Assembly: GCA_017404265.1 (NCBI GenBank)
Contig: JAFRCS010000011.1
Coordinates: 82,889-146,888, forward strand
Reading direction: 5' to 3'
Source of the DNA: Mogibacterium sp.
GTDB lineage: Bacteria; Bacillota; Clostridia; Peptostreptococcales; Anaerovoracaceae
Length of the DNA stretch: 64,000 bases
The notes under the pieces were generated by a model, which worked only from the letters and a program-made list of their open reading frames with translations, made no database searches and was not told the origin of the DNA. Below, piece after piece: positions 19,391 to 27,201 of the stretch. How positions within the stretch are numbered: the first letter of the stretch is position 1; every line of letters begins with the position of its first letter. Position numbers and translations under genes: made by a program.

Positions 19391-19398
19391 AACATCAC

Positions 19399-20745
19399 CT
19401 ACCTGCTGTTAACGAACGTCTGAAGCGCTCCGATCAGATACTTTCTTGAGTCCTCAGGCGCGATTACCTTGTCTGCGAAACCGTGTCTTGCCAGAGCTAC
19501 AGCGCTCGACTGAGTGTCGCGGAACTGCTTCTCAAGATCAGATGACCACTTTCCGAAAATGACTTCTGTGGCCTGACGCGGCTCAACGATGCTTACGTTG
19601 GCATCTTCCCACATGAATACGTAGTCTGCGCCGATCCCCTTTGAGTTCATCATGCTGTATGCGCTTCCGACGATGGATCCCGTTACAAGGTTGATCTTAG
19701 GAACATCCGAAGCTGTCAGCGCTCTTACCATTCTCTCCGCGGCTCCAGGCAGGAACTTTTCAGTTGCCGAGTCTGTGTTGTAGCCGTCTGTATCCGTAAT
19801 GGTCAGCAGAGGAATGTGGAATCTTGTGCAAAGTTCTATCATCTTTGCGGCCTTGTTGCAGCCCGCAGCGGTAAGACGCTTCTTGCCTTCATATTCATTG
19901 CAGGCAACCACTCCTACCGGCATTCCGCCAAGTCTGATGAACGCTGTGACCATGCTCTGGTCAACGTCGCTCCTGCACTCGATGAAGCTTCCGTCATCGG
20001 ACAGTTCAGCGAGCATGCCTCTGGCATCTCCGAGGCAGTCCTCGATGCCGTCGCAGCTGCGATTAAGATCCGCGTCGCTTACGTCAAGGATATCAGGCGT
20101 GAACTTGCTGCTCGATGGCAGGATGTCTACTACGCGGCGGATATTGCTTACGATCTCCGCCCACTCGAATGTGCCGTCGTCAGTAGCTTCTACATAAGGA
20201 TTGTCGCCTATAGCGTTGGTTACGACAGCCTGCGGGTTGACGAATATGCTGCCCTTGTCCTTCTCGATGTAGACGAAGTCAGCAAGCTGCGCTGCTATCG
20301 ACATTCCTCCTCCGCACTGGCCTATTACAGCCACGATCTGAGGGATAAGTTTGGAGGCCTCTGTCTGCTTTCTGTAAAGCTTCGCGAACTGATACAGTCC
20401 GTCAAGGCCCTCTTCGATACGGAATCCCGCACAGTCAAGAAGTCCGATAACAGGAGCGTTTGCCTTGAGAGCATGTTCGTAAATATCGACTATCTTGCGG
20501 CCGTGCTGTTCACCGAATGTGCCGCCCATCACTTCATTGTCCTGGGCGTAGACAAAAACAAGGCTGCCGTTTATCGTACCGTAACCGGTCACTACGCCAT
20601 CCGACTCCAGAACGGAGTCCGGATGATAGAACTCGGTATACCTGGCCGATACACGCTCGCCCATCTCCATGAAGCTGCCCGGATCCAGAAGTTCAATGAC
20701 TTTGGAGATCACGGCAGTTCTTTCATCACTTGCAATTACCTTCAT
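19399..20745 (-). CDS. Acyl-CoA carboxyltransferase subunit (methylmalonyl-CoA decarboxylase alpha / 12S-like)
   Basis: A 448-residue crotonase-fold carboxyltransferase with two halves. The first has the oxyanion region FVYAQDNEVMGGTFGEQHGRKI and the CGGGMSIAAQLADFVYI loop, and the second a TDTDGYNTD-containing domain. It is the CoA-carboxylate partner in MmdA, PccB and 12S transcarboxylase subunits, though about 60 residues shorter than the usual 510. The CoA substrate is not certain (methylmalonyl-CoA, malonyl-CoA or glutaconyl-CoA). It is the first gene of the decarboxylase train and has a GGGGG-type ribosome site. Confidence 0.88.
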   Translation of the reverse strand: MKVIASDERTAVISKVIELLDPGSFMEMGERVSARYTEFYHPDSVLESDGVVTGYGTINGSLVFVYAQDNEVMGGTFGEQHGRKIVDIYEHALKANAPVIGLLDCAGFRIEEGLDGLYQFAKLYRKQTEASKLIPQIVAVIGQCGGGMSIAAQLADFVYIEKDKGSIFVNPQAVVTNAIGDNPYVEATDDGTFEWAEIVSNIRRVVDILPSSSKFTPDILDVSDADLNRSCDGIEDCLGDARGMLAELSDDGSFIECRSDVDQSMVTAFIRLGGMPVGVVACNEYEGKKRLTAAGCNKAAKMIELCTRFHIPLLTITDTDGYNTDSATEKFLPGAAERMVRALTASDVPKINLVTGSIVGSAYSMMNSKGIGADYVFMWEDANVSIVEPRQATEVIFGKWSSDLEKQFRDTQSSAVALARHGFADKVIAPEDSRKYLIGALQTFVNSR

Positions 20746-20817
20746 AAGTACCCCCTATGAGCTAATGACAATACCGTTAGTTGATTAAGAAAACAAATTT
20801 CTACGAATATATTTTAC

Positions 20818-20852
20818 AAAAAAACGCCTGTGTTTCTCAACACAATCGGCGT
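20818..20852 (-). terminator. Terminator after the DUF5662 gene
   Basis: On the minus strand an ACGCC/GGCGT outer stem and a GTGTT/AACAC inner stem form a hairpin followed by seven T. It separates the lipoprotein/DUF5058 gene train from the decarboxylase operon. Confidence 0.8.
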
Positions 20853-20884
20853 AGTAAAACAAAGGAAAACAATATTGATAATTA

Positions 20885-21433
20885 CTATTCCTTCAGCCAT
20901 TTGCGGACGTATGCAAACGCTGCGTCCTCCCCTTTATCCTTGAGTACTTTAAGCATCTTCTCGAGCTCTGCCGCGGTCTCCGGATGTATGACCTCACCTA
21001 TCCTGGTTCCCGTTCCTTTTTTGTAGTAATCGTAAGCCGACGCGTCAGTATACTTGTCACCCATGTAGATCCTGCACGCGGCTATGCGGTCACAGAACAT
21101 CTCCGCCACGTAGCGTTTAGGCATTCTGTTTCCGCCAAAACCTACCTTGCCGTTTTCGTCAAGCGTATAGTCGATCCAGTATTCGAAGTGGTGCTTGTTG
21201 CGGCCTTTGTGGTGGAGCCATGCCATCGAGACGCCGGTCTCCTCCCTCTCCTTATTGTTAGGGCTGCGGTTCCCCTGATAGTATCTGGCTCCGCGCCAGA
21301 ACTCCACCGGAGAGTATTTTGTGAGGTCATGCAAAAGCCCCTGCCTGTACAGGCCGAGCCTGAAGCAGTATGTCCTCACAAGTCTCCTGTGCTCAGTGAT
21401 CGTTTTAAAGTGTTCTACGGGATGCAATTCCAT
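20885..21433 (-). CDS. DUF5662 family protein
   Basis: A 182-residue soluble protein rich in His, Tyr and Trp. It begins with a helical HFKTITEHRRLVR segment, has an HDLTKYSPVEF motif and an HHKGRNKHHFEYW motif, which look like a metal-binding site, and an MFCDRIAACR motif. I recognise it as the DUF5662 family, found in many clostridia and phages and of unknown activity. The LHDLTKYS and HH motifs recall HD-type phosphohydrolases, but that is an inference. It starts 11 bp after the VanY-like gene. Confidence 0.75.
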   Translation of the reverse strand: MELHPVEHFKTITEHRRLVRTYCFRLGLYRQGLLHDLTKYSPVEFWRGARYYQGNRSPNNKEREETGVSMAWLHHKGRNKHHFEYWIDYTLDENGKVGFGGNRMPKRYVAEMFCDRIAACRIYMGDKYTDASAYDYYKKGTGTRIGEVIHPETAAELEKMLKVLKDKGEDAAFAYVRKWLKE

Positions 21434-21444
21434 TTTTCCTTTTC

Positions 21445-22139
21445 CTATTTGCCGAGATACTCTTCAAAAGTTATCCCTTTGTCCATTATTTCTTTGGCAA
21501 CTTCAGGATCATCGATATAGCGGATGTGCCACGGTTCGTACGCGTATCCGGTGATATCGTCCTTGCCGTCGAGGTAGCGCAGGATGAATCCATGCTCCGC
21601 CAGCCTTGCGTGGATAGCTTCCCATATGTCCGGATACTGGACAAGGTCTTCGTTCTCATATATATCCTTGCCGTCGATGGTGAAATACAGATCCAGCGCA
21701 AGACCGGTCTGATGTTCGGAGAATCCCGGTACCGCGACGTGCGAGACCGTATATTCTTCACCGTACTTCTCCATGAAGTCATCCCATATCTTCTGCTGTT
21801 CCTCTATGCTTCTGCGCGCGGAGTCGAGTTCGAGCTTTACTTCTCCTTTTTCATAACCCTCAAGGTCTTTTTCGACTTCCTCCTTCAGCGCGCAGTACTC
21901 CTCATAAGCTTTGCTCTCAACCTGCACTTCATCGCCTACGGAATTTGTGATGGTCGTGATATTCAAAGCTTCCTCCCATCCGTCAGGAAGGATGTTTTCC
22001 TTGTTTACCAGCGCCATGTAGTCGATCCCCGATGTTTCTTCAGTCGTTTCCTCAGGCTCCTCCTGCTTTTGCAGCCCGCGAGAAAGACTGTTGTTGTCAG
22101 TAAAGCGAACGATAATAACAGAACTAAAGACTTTTTCAT
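21445..22139 (-). pseudogene. VanY-type D-Ala-D-Ala carboxypeptidase lipoprotein, interrupted by a one-base frameshift
   Basis: From the ATG at 22139 (GGAGG box, overlapping the previous stop as ATGA) a lipoprotein signal MKKSLVLLLSFALLTTTVFLAGC is read, but that frame soon ends. The peptidase M15 domain continues in another frame from about 22065, starting with QEEPEETTEETSG. One missing base near 22062-22070 (adjacent to an AAAA run) would join them. The peptidase has the SEHQTGLALD zinc motif and the EPWHIRYI motif, both intact. It would be an anchored peptidoglycan carboxypeptidase. It may be a true mutation, a sequencing error, or a protein translated from an upstream start in the second frame without a signal. 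Confidence 0.8.
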
Positions 22140-22822
22140 TGCAGACCTCCATTGGTTTTTCTGTAGCTGAGCCATGCCAGAAGTATAGCGAGCGCGCCAC
22201 TTGGGATTATCATCATGCTGGTGGATGAGATGAGTCCCGGAACGAGTGTGAACAAGATGCACATCACCAGCAGCGGCGGCAGAGCTATATCCAGATGTCC
22301 GCGGTAATATTTGTAAGCAAGTGCTCCGAACAGAGCCGGCACCACATTGTCAAAGGCAGGCTGCAGCACCGGGGCCTGAAGTATAGGCTGCAGCGGGATC
22401 AGTATCATCACGCCGATTGCGAGAATGGTTATCGTCACAAGAGCGCTCACAGCGATTGAAATGGTCGATACGATCTCGTTTTCCGGTGTGCCGGCCTTGA
22501 CTTCGACAAGGTCCCTCGAGTTGACCGCACACGGCAGCTTCAGGTTTATGATGTTTCCCGTTATGAAGCTCATGTAGCTTCCGCCCGCGCCGAGCATCGG
22601 GAAATATATCAGAAATTCGGCGGCGCTGGATATCATCCATACCAGACCGATGGCAAGATATGCCCTTGAAACAGCACCGAAGTCAGGCATGGCGCCGTAA
22701 CGCCATCCTATCACGAAAGGAGCTCCGAGAAGCAGAACTGTCATCAGCGCGCAGGCAAGCCTTCCGATGCGGTGAGTCGTCTGATTGTACTTTTCAAACT
22801 GAAGGTATTTCTGTTCTTCCAT
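22136..22822 (-). CDS. Integral membrane protein, partner of the DUF5058 protein
   Basis: A 228-residue membrane protein with about six hydrophobic segments. Notable is a central motif (EFLIYFPMLGAGGSYMSFITGNIINLKLPCA) with the Gly/Ser/Asn-rich look of a re-entrant or substrate loop, and a PALFGALAYKYY motif. I recall similar proteins being found paired with DUF5058 proteins; the pair has the appearance of a two-subunit transporter, but no substrate is known to me. 13 bp downstream of the DUF5058 gene. Confidence 0.7.
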   Translation of the reverse strand: MEEQKYLQFEKYNQTTHRIGRLACALMTVLLLGAPFVIGWRYGAMPDFGAVSRAYLAIGLVWMISSAAEFLIYFPMLGAGGSYMSFITGNIINLKLPCAVNSRDLVEVKAGTPENEIVSTISIAVSALVTITILAIGVMILIPLQPILQAPVLQPAFDNVVPALFGALAYKYYRGHLDIALPPLLVMCILFTLVPGLISSTSMMIIPSGALAILLAWLSYRKTNGGLQ

Positions 22823-22835
22823 ATCCTCACCCCTT

Positions 22836-23606
22836 TCAGACGATCATCTTCAGCACTACCGCAGCTATCATGGCGATAAGCATGCTTCCCGCGACGGAAA
22901 AGCTCTCCGCCCAGACATGTTTCTTTTTCTCATACAGCCATACGAATACAGCCATGGCCAGAGCGCCGACCGCTGCCACGGCAAGAGGCATCCAGTCTCC
23001 GCTGAAGCTGAAGCGTCCGTTTCCGCTGATCAGTCCTCCGATGTAACTTCCGACATAAGCACTGATCAGACCTACAAACATCGCCGTCATGGCAAGGTCT
23101 CCGAAGCCGCCTCCCGCAGGACTCCCCTCTTTTTTGCTGCCTTTCTTTACCTTCAGCAGGCGGTTGGAATACGCCTTGCCGAAGATAAGGCTGAGGATGA
23201 GTGACCACATGATGCACATGCTCATGAGCAGGCAGATGGTGGTGAATGCCCCCATCGTCATCTGAGACATGGACAGAGCGCTCAGTCCCGAAGCTTCCGC
23301 CGCGGCCTGCGCTACCTGGGTCTCATAGTGGAGCGCTCCGATGACCGACAGGCGGAGCCATGGCCACGGTACACCGAGGCTGCCCGACAGCGCTATGACG
23401 CCCAGAAGTATGCCGATGCTTGGCAGCACCGTGAACGCGGCGCTTGACACGACTACCCTGCGCATCTTCTCCTTCTCCATTCCTATGGCGATACCCGCCC
23501 TCCACGCGCGCACAAGAAACAGCACGCATATCAGGGCGACAACAAGGATGATACTGCCGCAGAGCATGTACATGAATGATGAATTGAGATTCTGTACTAC
23601 AGACAT
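22836..23606 (-). CDS. DUF5058 family membrane protein
   Basis: A 256-residue membrane protein with about six or seven segments and the family-like stretch VLPSIGILLGVIALSGSLGVPWPWLRLSVIGALHYE. A charged, Gly-rich cytoplasmic loop (KVKKGSKKEGSPAGGG) splits it. Probably half of a transporter with the next gene. It is sandwiched between a lipoprotein PLP enzyme and a VanY-type lipoprotein. Confidence 0.75.
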   Translation of the reverse strand: MSVVQNLNSSFMYMLCGSIILVVALICVLFLVRAWRAGIAIGMEKEKMRRVVVSSAAFTVLPSIGILLGVIALSGSLGVPWPWLRLSVIGALHYETQVAQAAAEASGLSALSMSQMTMGAFTTICLLMSMCIMWSLILSLIFGKAYSNRLLKVKKGSKKEGSPAGGGFGDLAMTAMFVGLISAYVGSYIGGLISGNGRFSFSGDWMPLAVAAVGALAMAVFVWLYEKKKHVWAESFSVAGSMLIAMIAAVVLKMIV

Positions 23607-23625
23607 GTTCTTTCCCTTCTGCGAT

Positions 23626-25068
23626 TTAATATTCCGGATTCGCCATGTTCCAGTTCTTTTCGTTTGTTTTCTTTGCCCTCTTGACTGCGTCAGGCAGCAC
23701 CTTCAGAAGATAGTCGACTTCTTCTTCCGTGTTGTAGATGCCAAAGCTTACGCGGATCATTCCCGGCGTGTTGACGTCTGAGCACTCAGCAAAGTTATGG
23801 ACCTGTTCATCTGTAAGTCCGTACAGTCTCCATACATACGGATTGGCGCAGAACGCTCCGCGTCTTGTCGCGATGCCGTAATGCTGCGACAGTTCTTCCG
23901 CTACAAGAGATGAATTCGCGTCACTGAAGTTGAATGTGATGACACCAACACGGTCGCTCAGATCCTCATAGTCTCCGTATACTATGATATTGTCCATCTT
24001 CAGCAAACCGTCAACGAGCTTCTGATTAAGGACTTTCTCATGCGCTTCGATATTATCGAATCCGATCTCTTCCAGAATGTCTATCGCCTTGCCCAGGCCT
24101 ACGACTCCCGGATAATTAGGCGAACCGGCTTCATAGCTCTTAGGCGCTTCGGCATATTCCACCCAGTCATCACCGACTATGTTTATCGTGCCGCCGCCGT
24201 AGAACTTAGGCATGTGCTCCATCAGGACATCCGACAGGCCTACCACCGCGCCTCCGCCGTAAGGCGAATACATCTTGTGGGCGGAGAATACGAAGAAATC
24301 GATATTCTCATCTTCAGTCTTACCCAGCATAGAGAACTTTCTGTGAGCAACTATCTGAGCTCCGTCTACTATGATCTTTGCTCCGTACTTGTGCGCAAGC
24401 TTCGCGACTCTGTGTACGTCGGTCACATAGCCCGTGACGTTTGAAGCCGCTGTAACGGATACGTACTTGACATCGTTGTTCTGCAGCTGCTTCTCTATCT
24501 CGTCATACATCACGCGGCCCTGATCATCCACTTCCGCGTATATGACGGTAGCGTTTTCACGCCACGGAAGGTCGTTGGAGTGATGTTCTATGCGTGTCGT
24601 AAGTATCACATCGCTCTTGTCTTCCACAAGCGCGGTCGCCAGCTTATTAAGGCCGTCCGTGGTGTTATTGACATAGAAAACAGTGTAGTTTGCCGGGTCC
24701 GCTCCGACAAACTCCAGCACCTTGTCCCTAGTGTCGTTGTAGAGTTCCGTAGAATAATTTGACTTTTGGGAATAGCCTCTGCCTATAGATCCGTACTTCT
24801 GCAGTTTTTCATTCACCTCGTCCGTGACAGGCTGAAGCGCCGGAGTAGTGGCGGCATTATCAAAGTTCGTTACGGCCTTCTTGCTGCCGTTGTCGAGCTC
24901 CATCTCCTCATCGATACCGACAACGTAATTTCTGATGTTGTCCAGCGTATATCCGTCCGCTTCACCCGGATCCGGAGCCGGTGTCTGCCCGCACGCGCTT
25001 ATGAGGCATAAGCTCATTGTCAGTATTATGAGCATTAGCAAGCTTTTTTTACCTGTTCGTTTCTCCAT
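23626..25068 (-). CDS. Lipoprotein-anchored class V aminotransferase / cysteine desulfurase-like enzyme
   Basis: A 480-residue protein. Residues 1-26 form a lipoprotein signal (basic start, hydrophobic core, lipobox ISAC with Cys26), followed by a Pro/Asp-rich spacer. From about residue 60 a full SufS/NifS-type fold follows: NFDNAATTP start, the TRIEHHSNDLPW motif, the VDGAQ aspartate motif, the PLP lysine at about 265 in FSAHKMYSPYGGG, and a cysteine at about 406 in RRGAFCANPY, where SufS keeps its catalytic cysteine. So it looks catalytically complete but outside the membrane. No Tat motif is seen. The ATG has a GGAGG box 11 bases upstream. The reaction could be cysteine desulfuration, C-S lysis or epimerisation; the location is the surprise. 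Confidence 0.88.
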   Translation of the reverse strand: MEKRTGKKSLLMLIILTMSLCLISACGQTPAPDPGEADGYTLDNIRNYVVGIDEEMELDNGSKKAVTNFDNAATTPALQPVTDEVNEKLQKYGSIGRGYSQKSNYSTELYNDTRDKVLEFVGADPANYTVFYVNNTTDGLNKLATALVEDKSDVILTTRIEHHSNDLPWRENATVIYAEVDDQGRVMYDEIEKQLQNNDVKYVSVTAASNVTGYVTDVHRVAKLAHKYGAKIIVDGAQIVAHRKFSMLGKTEDENIDFFVFSAHKMYSPYGGGAVVGLSDVLMEHMPKFYGGGTINIVGDDWVEYAEAPKSYEAGSPNYPGVVGLGKAIDILEEIGFDNIEAHEKVLNQKLVDGLLKMDNIIVYGDYEDLSDRVGVITFNFSDANSSLVAEELSQHYGIATRRGAFCANPYVWRLYGLTDEQVHNFAECSDVNTPGMIRVSFGIYNTEEEVDYLLKVLPDAVKRAKKTNEKNWNMANPEY

Positions 25069-25095
25069 GTTTCATTACCCTCCTTCGGACGATTG

Positions 25096-25382
25096 CTATA
25101 GCCACTTCTTCCTTTTGAAATACAGAAGGCATGCGACTGCAACCGAAATGCTTACTATGATCACAGCTGAAAGGTCCCAGTAAGGGAGTCATAGTTCACC
25201 TCCGCCTTGGTGTTGTGGATGTTCCCGGCTTCCGGTTCCAGCTCTATTCCCATGTCGAAACGTTCCCGTTCCCTGTTCCATTCAGGCGTTGTCAGAACAG
25301 CTACATATTTGCATTCATTCTGAGCATGCAGTTCCTCACCTGTACACGGCCGCATGGTATCAGCCAGTAAATAATAACTCAT
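25096..25382 (-). pseudogene. CorA-family magnesium transporter remnant with an internal deletion
   Basis: The first 73 codons (25382-25161) read like the N-terminus of a clostridial CorA-like protein (VAVLTTPEWNRERERFDMGIELE ... AEVNYDSLTGTF) and then stop. Directly after, in another frame, lies a hydrophobic peptide ending FKRKKWL and a stop at 25096, which is what the C-terminal helix of CorA proteins looks like. The middle, about 230 residues with the GMN motif, is missing. A deletion joined the two ends near 25170. Confidence 0.6.
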
Positions 25383-25434
25383 GGTTCTGTCCCTTTTTCC
25401 TGACTTCCAATCACATTTTCATGCACAGACTTTA

Positions 25435-25734
25435 TCAGATGCTGTGATGGTCTTTCTGCTGCTTCTTGAATTCATACCCTCCGTAGGTGATCAGTCCTTC
25501 ATCCAGCAGATCAGTAATGATTTCCTGCGCAAGGACCTGAGCATTATATGAATGCTCGTAACTGTCTGCCCTTTTCTCTAGATATGCCGAGATCGCGTCT
25601 CTGTCGGATACTTTGAACCTGTACATGTTAAAGCCCTTATATCCTAACGAGCCCTCACCGTTTGGCGGATAGTCATATTGAAAAGTCAGCAGCTGTCCTA
25701 GTTCTTTCAAGATCTTATCTCTTTTGTTTTCCAT
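25435..25734 (-). CDS. Small hypothetical protein
   Basis: A 99-residue, charged, soluble protein with a mixed helix pattern and no motif that I recognise. It begins 18 bp after the amidohydrolase gene and has a plausible ribosome site, so it is probably translated. No transmembrane segment or signal peptide. Confidence 0.55.
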   Translation of the reverse strand: MENKRDKILKELGQLLTFQYDYPPNGEGSLGYKGFNMYRFKVSDRDAISAYLEKRADSYEHSYNAQVLAQEIITDLLDEGLITYGGYEFKKQQKDHHSI

Positions 25735-25752
25735 TTTTCACTGCCTCCCTTT

Positions 25753-27030
25753 TTACTTCTTATCTCTGTAGCGAAGGATCTCTTCGCCATCCTTGATGAC
25801 CATTTCCATTTTTTCAACGCAGATATCGTAGATGCTCTTGAGCGGATCGCCGTCGATGAGCAGCATGTCGGCGTTCTTGCCTCTGGTGATCGATCCGGTG
25901 ATATGATAGCAGCCGAGAGCTCTGGCGCCGTTAGCTGTTCCCGCAATGATAGCATCCATCTCGCTCATGCCGCAGCAGTCAACGAATCTGTGGATCTCTC
26001 CGATGGTGGTGATACCGTAAGGAGTTGAATCCAGATTGAAACTGTCTGAGCCGGTGGTGATGATGACCCCCATCTTATATGCCTTGTTTACGTTGTCGTA
26101 TAATCTCGCAAGTTCTTTATCCACAAGAGTTGCACCTTCATACTTGTCGTGAACACCCGGAATATACTGAGGAGGATATGTTGCGAGCCACGCAGGCAGG
26201 AAGTTGATCGTCGGGCAGAAATAGATGCCCTTCTTATACATCTTCTCCATCGAATCATCATCGATCTCAAATCCGTGAATAATGAAATCAACTCCGGCAT
26301 CTACAGATGGGCCCGTGGTTCCGTACGTGTGTGACCATACAGGGATACCTCTCATGGCGGATTCCTCTACTACCGCTTTGATCTCTTCCAAAGTGTAGTG
26401 ATGGTCGCGCGAAGTATCCCAGCGGTAGATGCCTCCGCCCGTCGCCCAAATTTTAATGGCGTCAGGACACTCTCTCAGTCTGCGTCTTACAGCCATGCGG
26501 AGTTCCCAAGGTCCGTCTACCGCCTCAGCCCATGGATGTCCTTCTCTGACTTCCTCTATGGAGCAGTTGTGCGAATCACCATGCGAAGCTGTAGCGCAGA
26601 AACCTCTTCCTGTCGCGATTATTCTCGGGCCCTGCATCTGGTTGGTATTGATCATGTCCCTTATAGGGATACCGAATCTGGATATCTCTCCCACAGTAGT
26701 CAGACCATTCTCCAGGCACTCACGGGCCTGCTGTACGGCAACGACCTGCTTCTGAAGAAGCGGCTCGCGTACCCAGTCTGAATCGTTATCGTTAAGATTA
26801 CCGCTGAAGTGAAGATGTGAATCTATGATACCCGGCATCAAAGTCTTTCCGGTAATATCAACGACATCAAAGCCATCAAGGCTCGGAGCCATATCATAGT
26901 TTCTTTCACCGGCATAAAGGATCCCGCCTTTGTCGATCATTACCAGCGAATCCTGTATGGCAGGACTATGTCTTCCTGTGATAAGCTGGCCTCCGACGAA
27001 TGCGGTTTTTAAATAATGTCTTTCTCTCAT
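25753..27030 (-). CDS. Amidohydrolase superfamily protein (imidazolonepropionase/prolidase-like)
   Basis: A 425-residue metal-dependent hydrolase. The first metal motif is DSHLHFSG at about residues 73-80; further metal ligands are likely in SHTYG, IIHGFEID and the final TGSDSFN aspartate. The N- and C-terminal beta-sandwich (GKTLMPGIID ... GKNADMLLIDGDPL) is typical. Relatives cleave cyclic amides or act as dipeptidases; the substrate is not known. No signal peptide, so cytoplasmic. It is upstream of the exported enzyme and DUF5058 genes and could process what they import. Confidence 0.85.
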   Translation of the reverse strand: MRERHYLKTAFVGGQLITGRHSPAIQDSLVMIDKGGILYAGERNYDMAPSLDGFDVVDITGKTLMPGIIDSHLHFSGNLNDNDSDWVREPLLQKQVVAVQQARECLENGLTTVGEISRFGIPIRDMINTNQMQGPRIIATGRGFCATASHGDSHNCSIEEVREGHPWAEAVDGPWELRMAVRRRLRECPDAIKIWATGGGIYRWDTSRDHHYTLEEIKAVVEESAMRGIPVWSHTYGTTGPSVDAGVDFIIHGFEIDDDSMEKMYKKGIYFCPTINFLPAWLATYPPQYIPGVHDKYEGATLVDKELARLYDNVNKAYKMGVIITTGSDSFNLDSTPYGITTIGEIHRFVDCCGMSEMDAIIAGTANGARALGCYHITGSITRGKNADMLLIDGDPLKSIYDICVEKMEMVIKDGEEILRYRDKK

Positions 27031-27151
27031 ACAATCAAGCCCTCCATTGTGCCTGTTTTGTTTTTTTCTTACAGTTGAATTTTCTCATACTCCGAAAGCA
27101 TTTTCAATTATCAGTATCCCGGTACACTGTTCGGATTCTCCGGTCAATAAA

Positions 27152-27183
27152 AAACCCGAAGATGATGAAATCTTCGGGTTTTT
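27152..27183 (-). terminator. Terminator after the FAD/Fe-S oxidoreductase gene
   Basis: A perfect 12-bp stem (AAACCCGAAGAT and its complement) with a 6-base loop and T-run on the minus strand, 19 bp after the stop of the 955-residue gene. Confidence 0.88.
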
Positions 27184-27201
27184 GGTGGATCATACAAGGC
27201 T

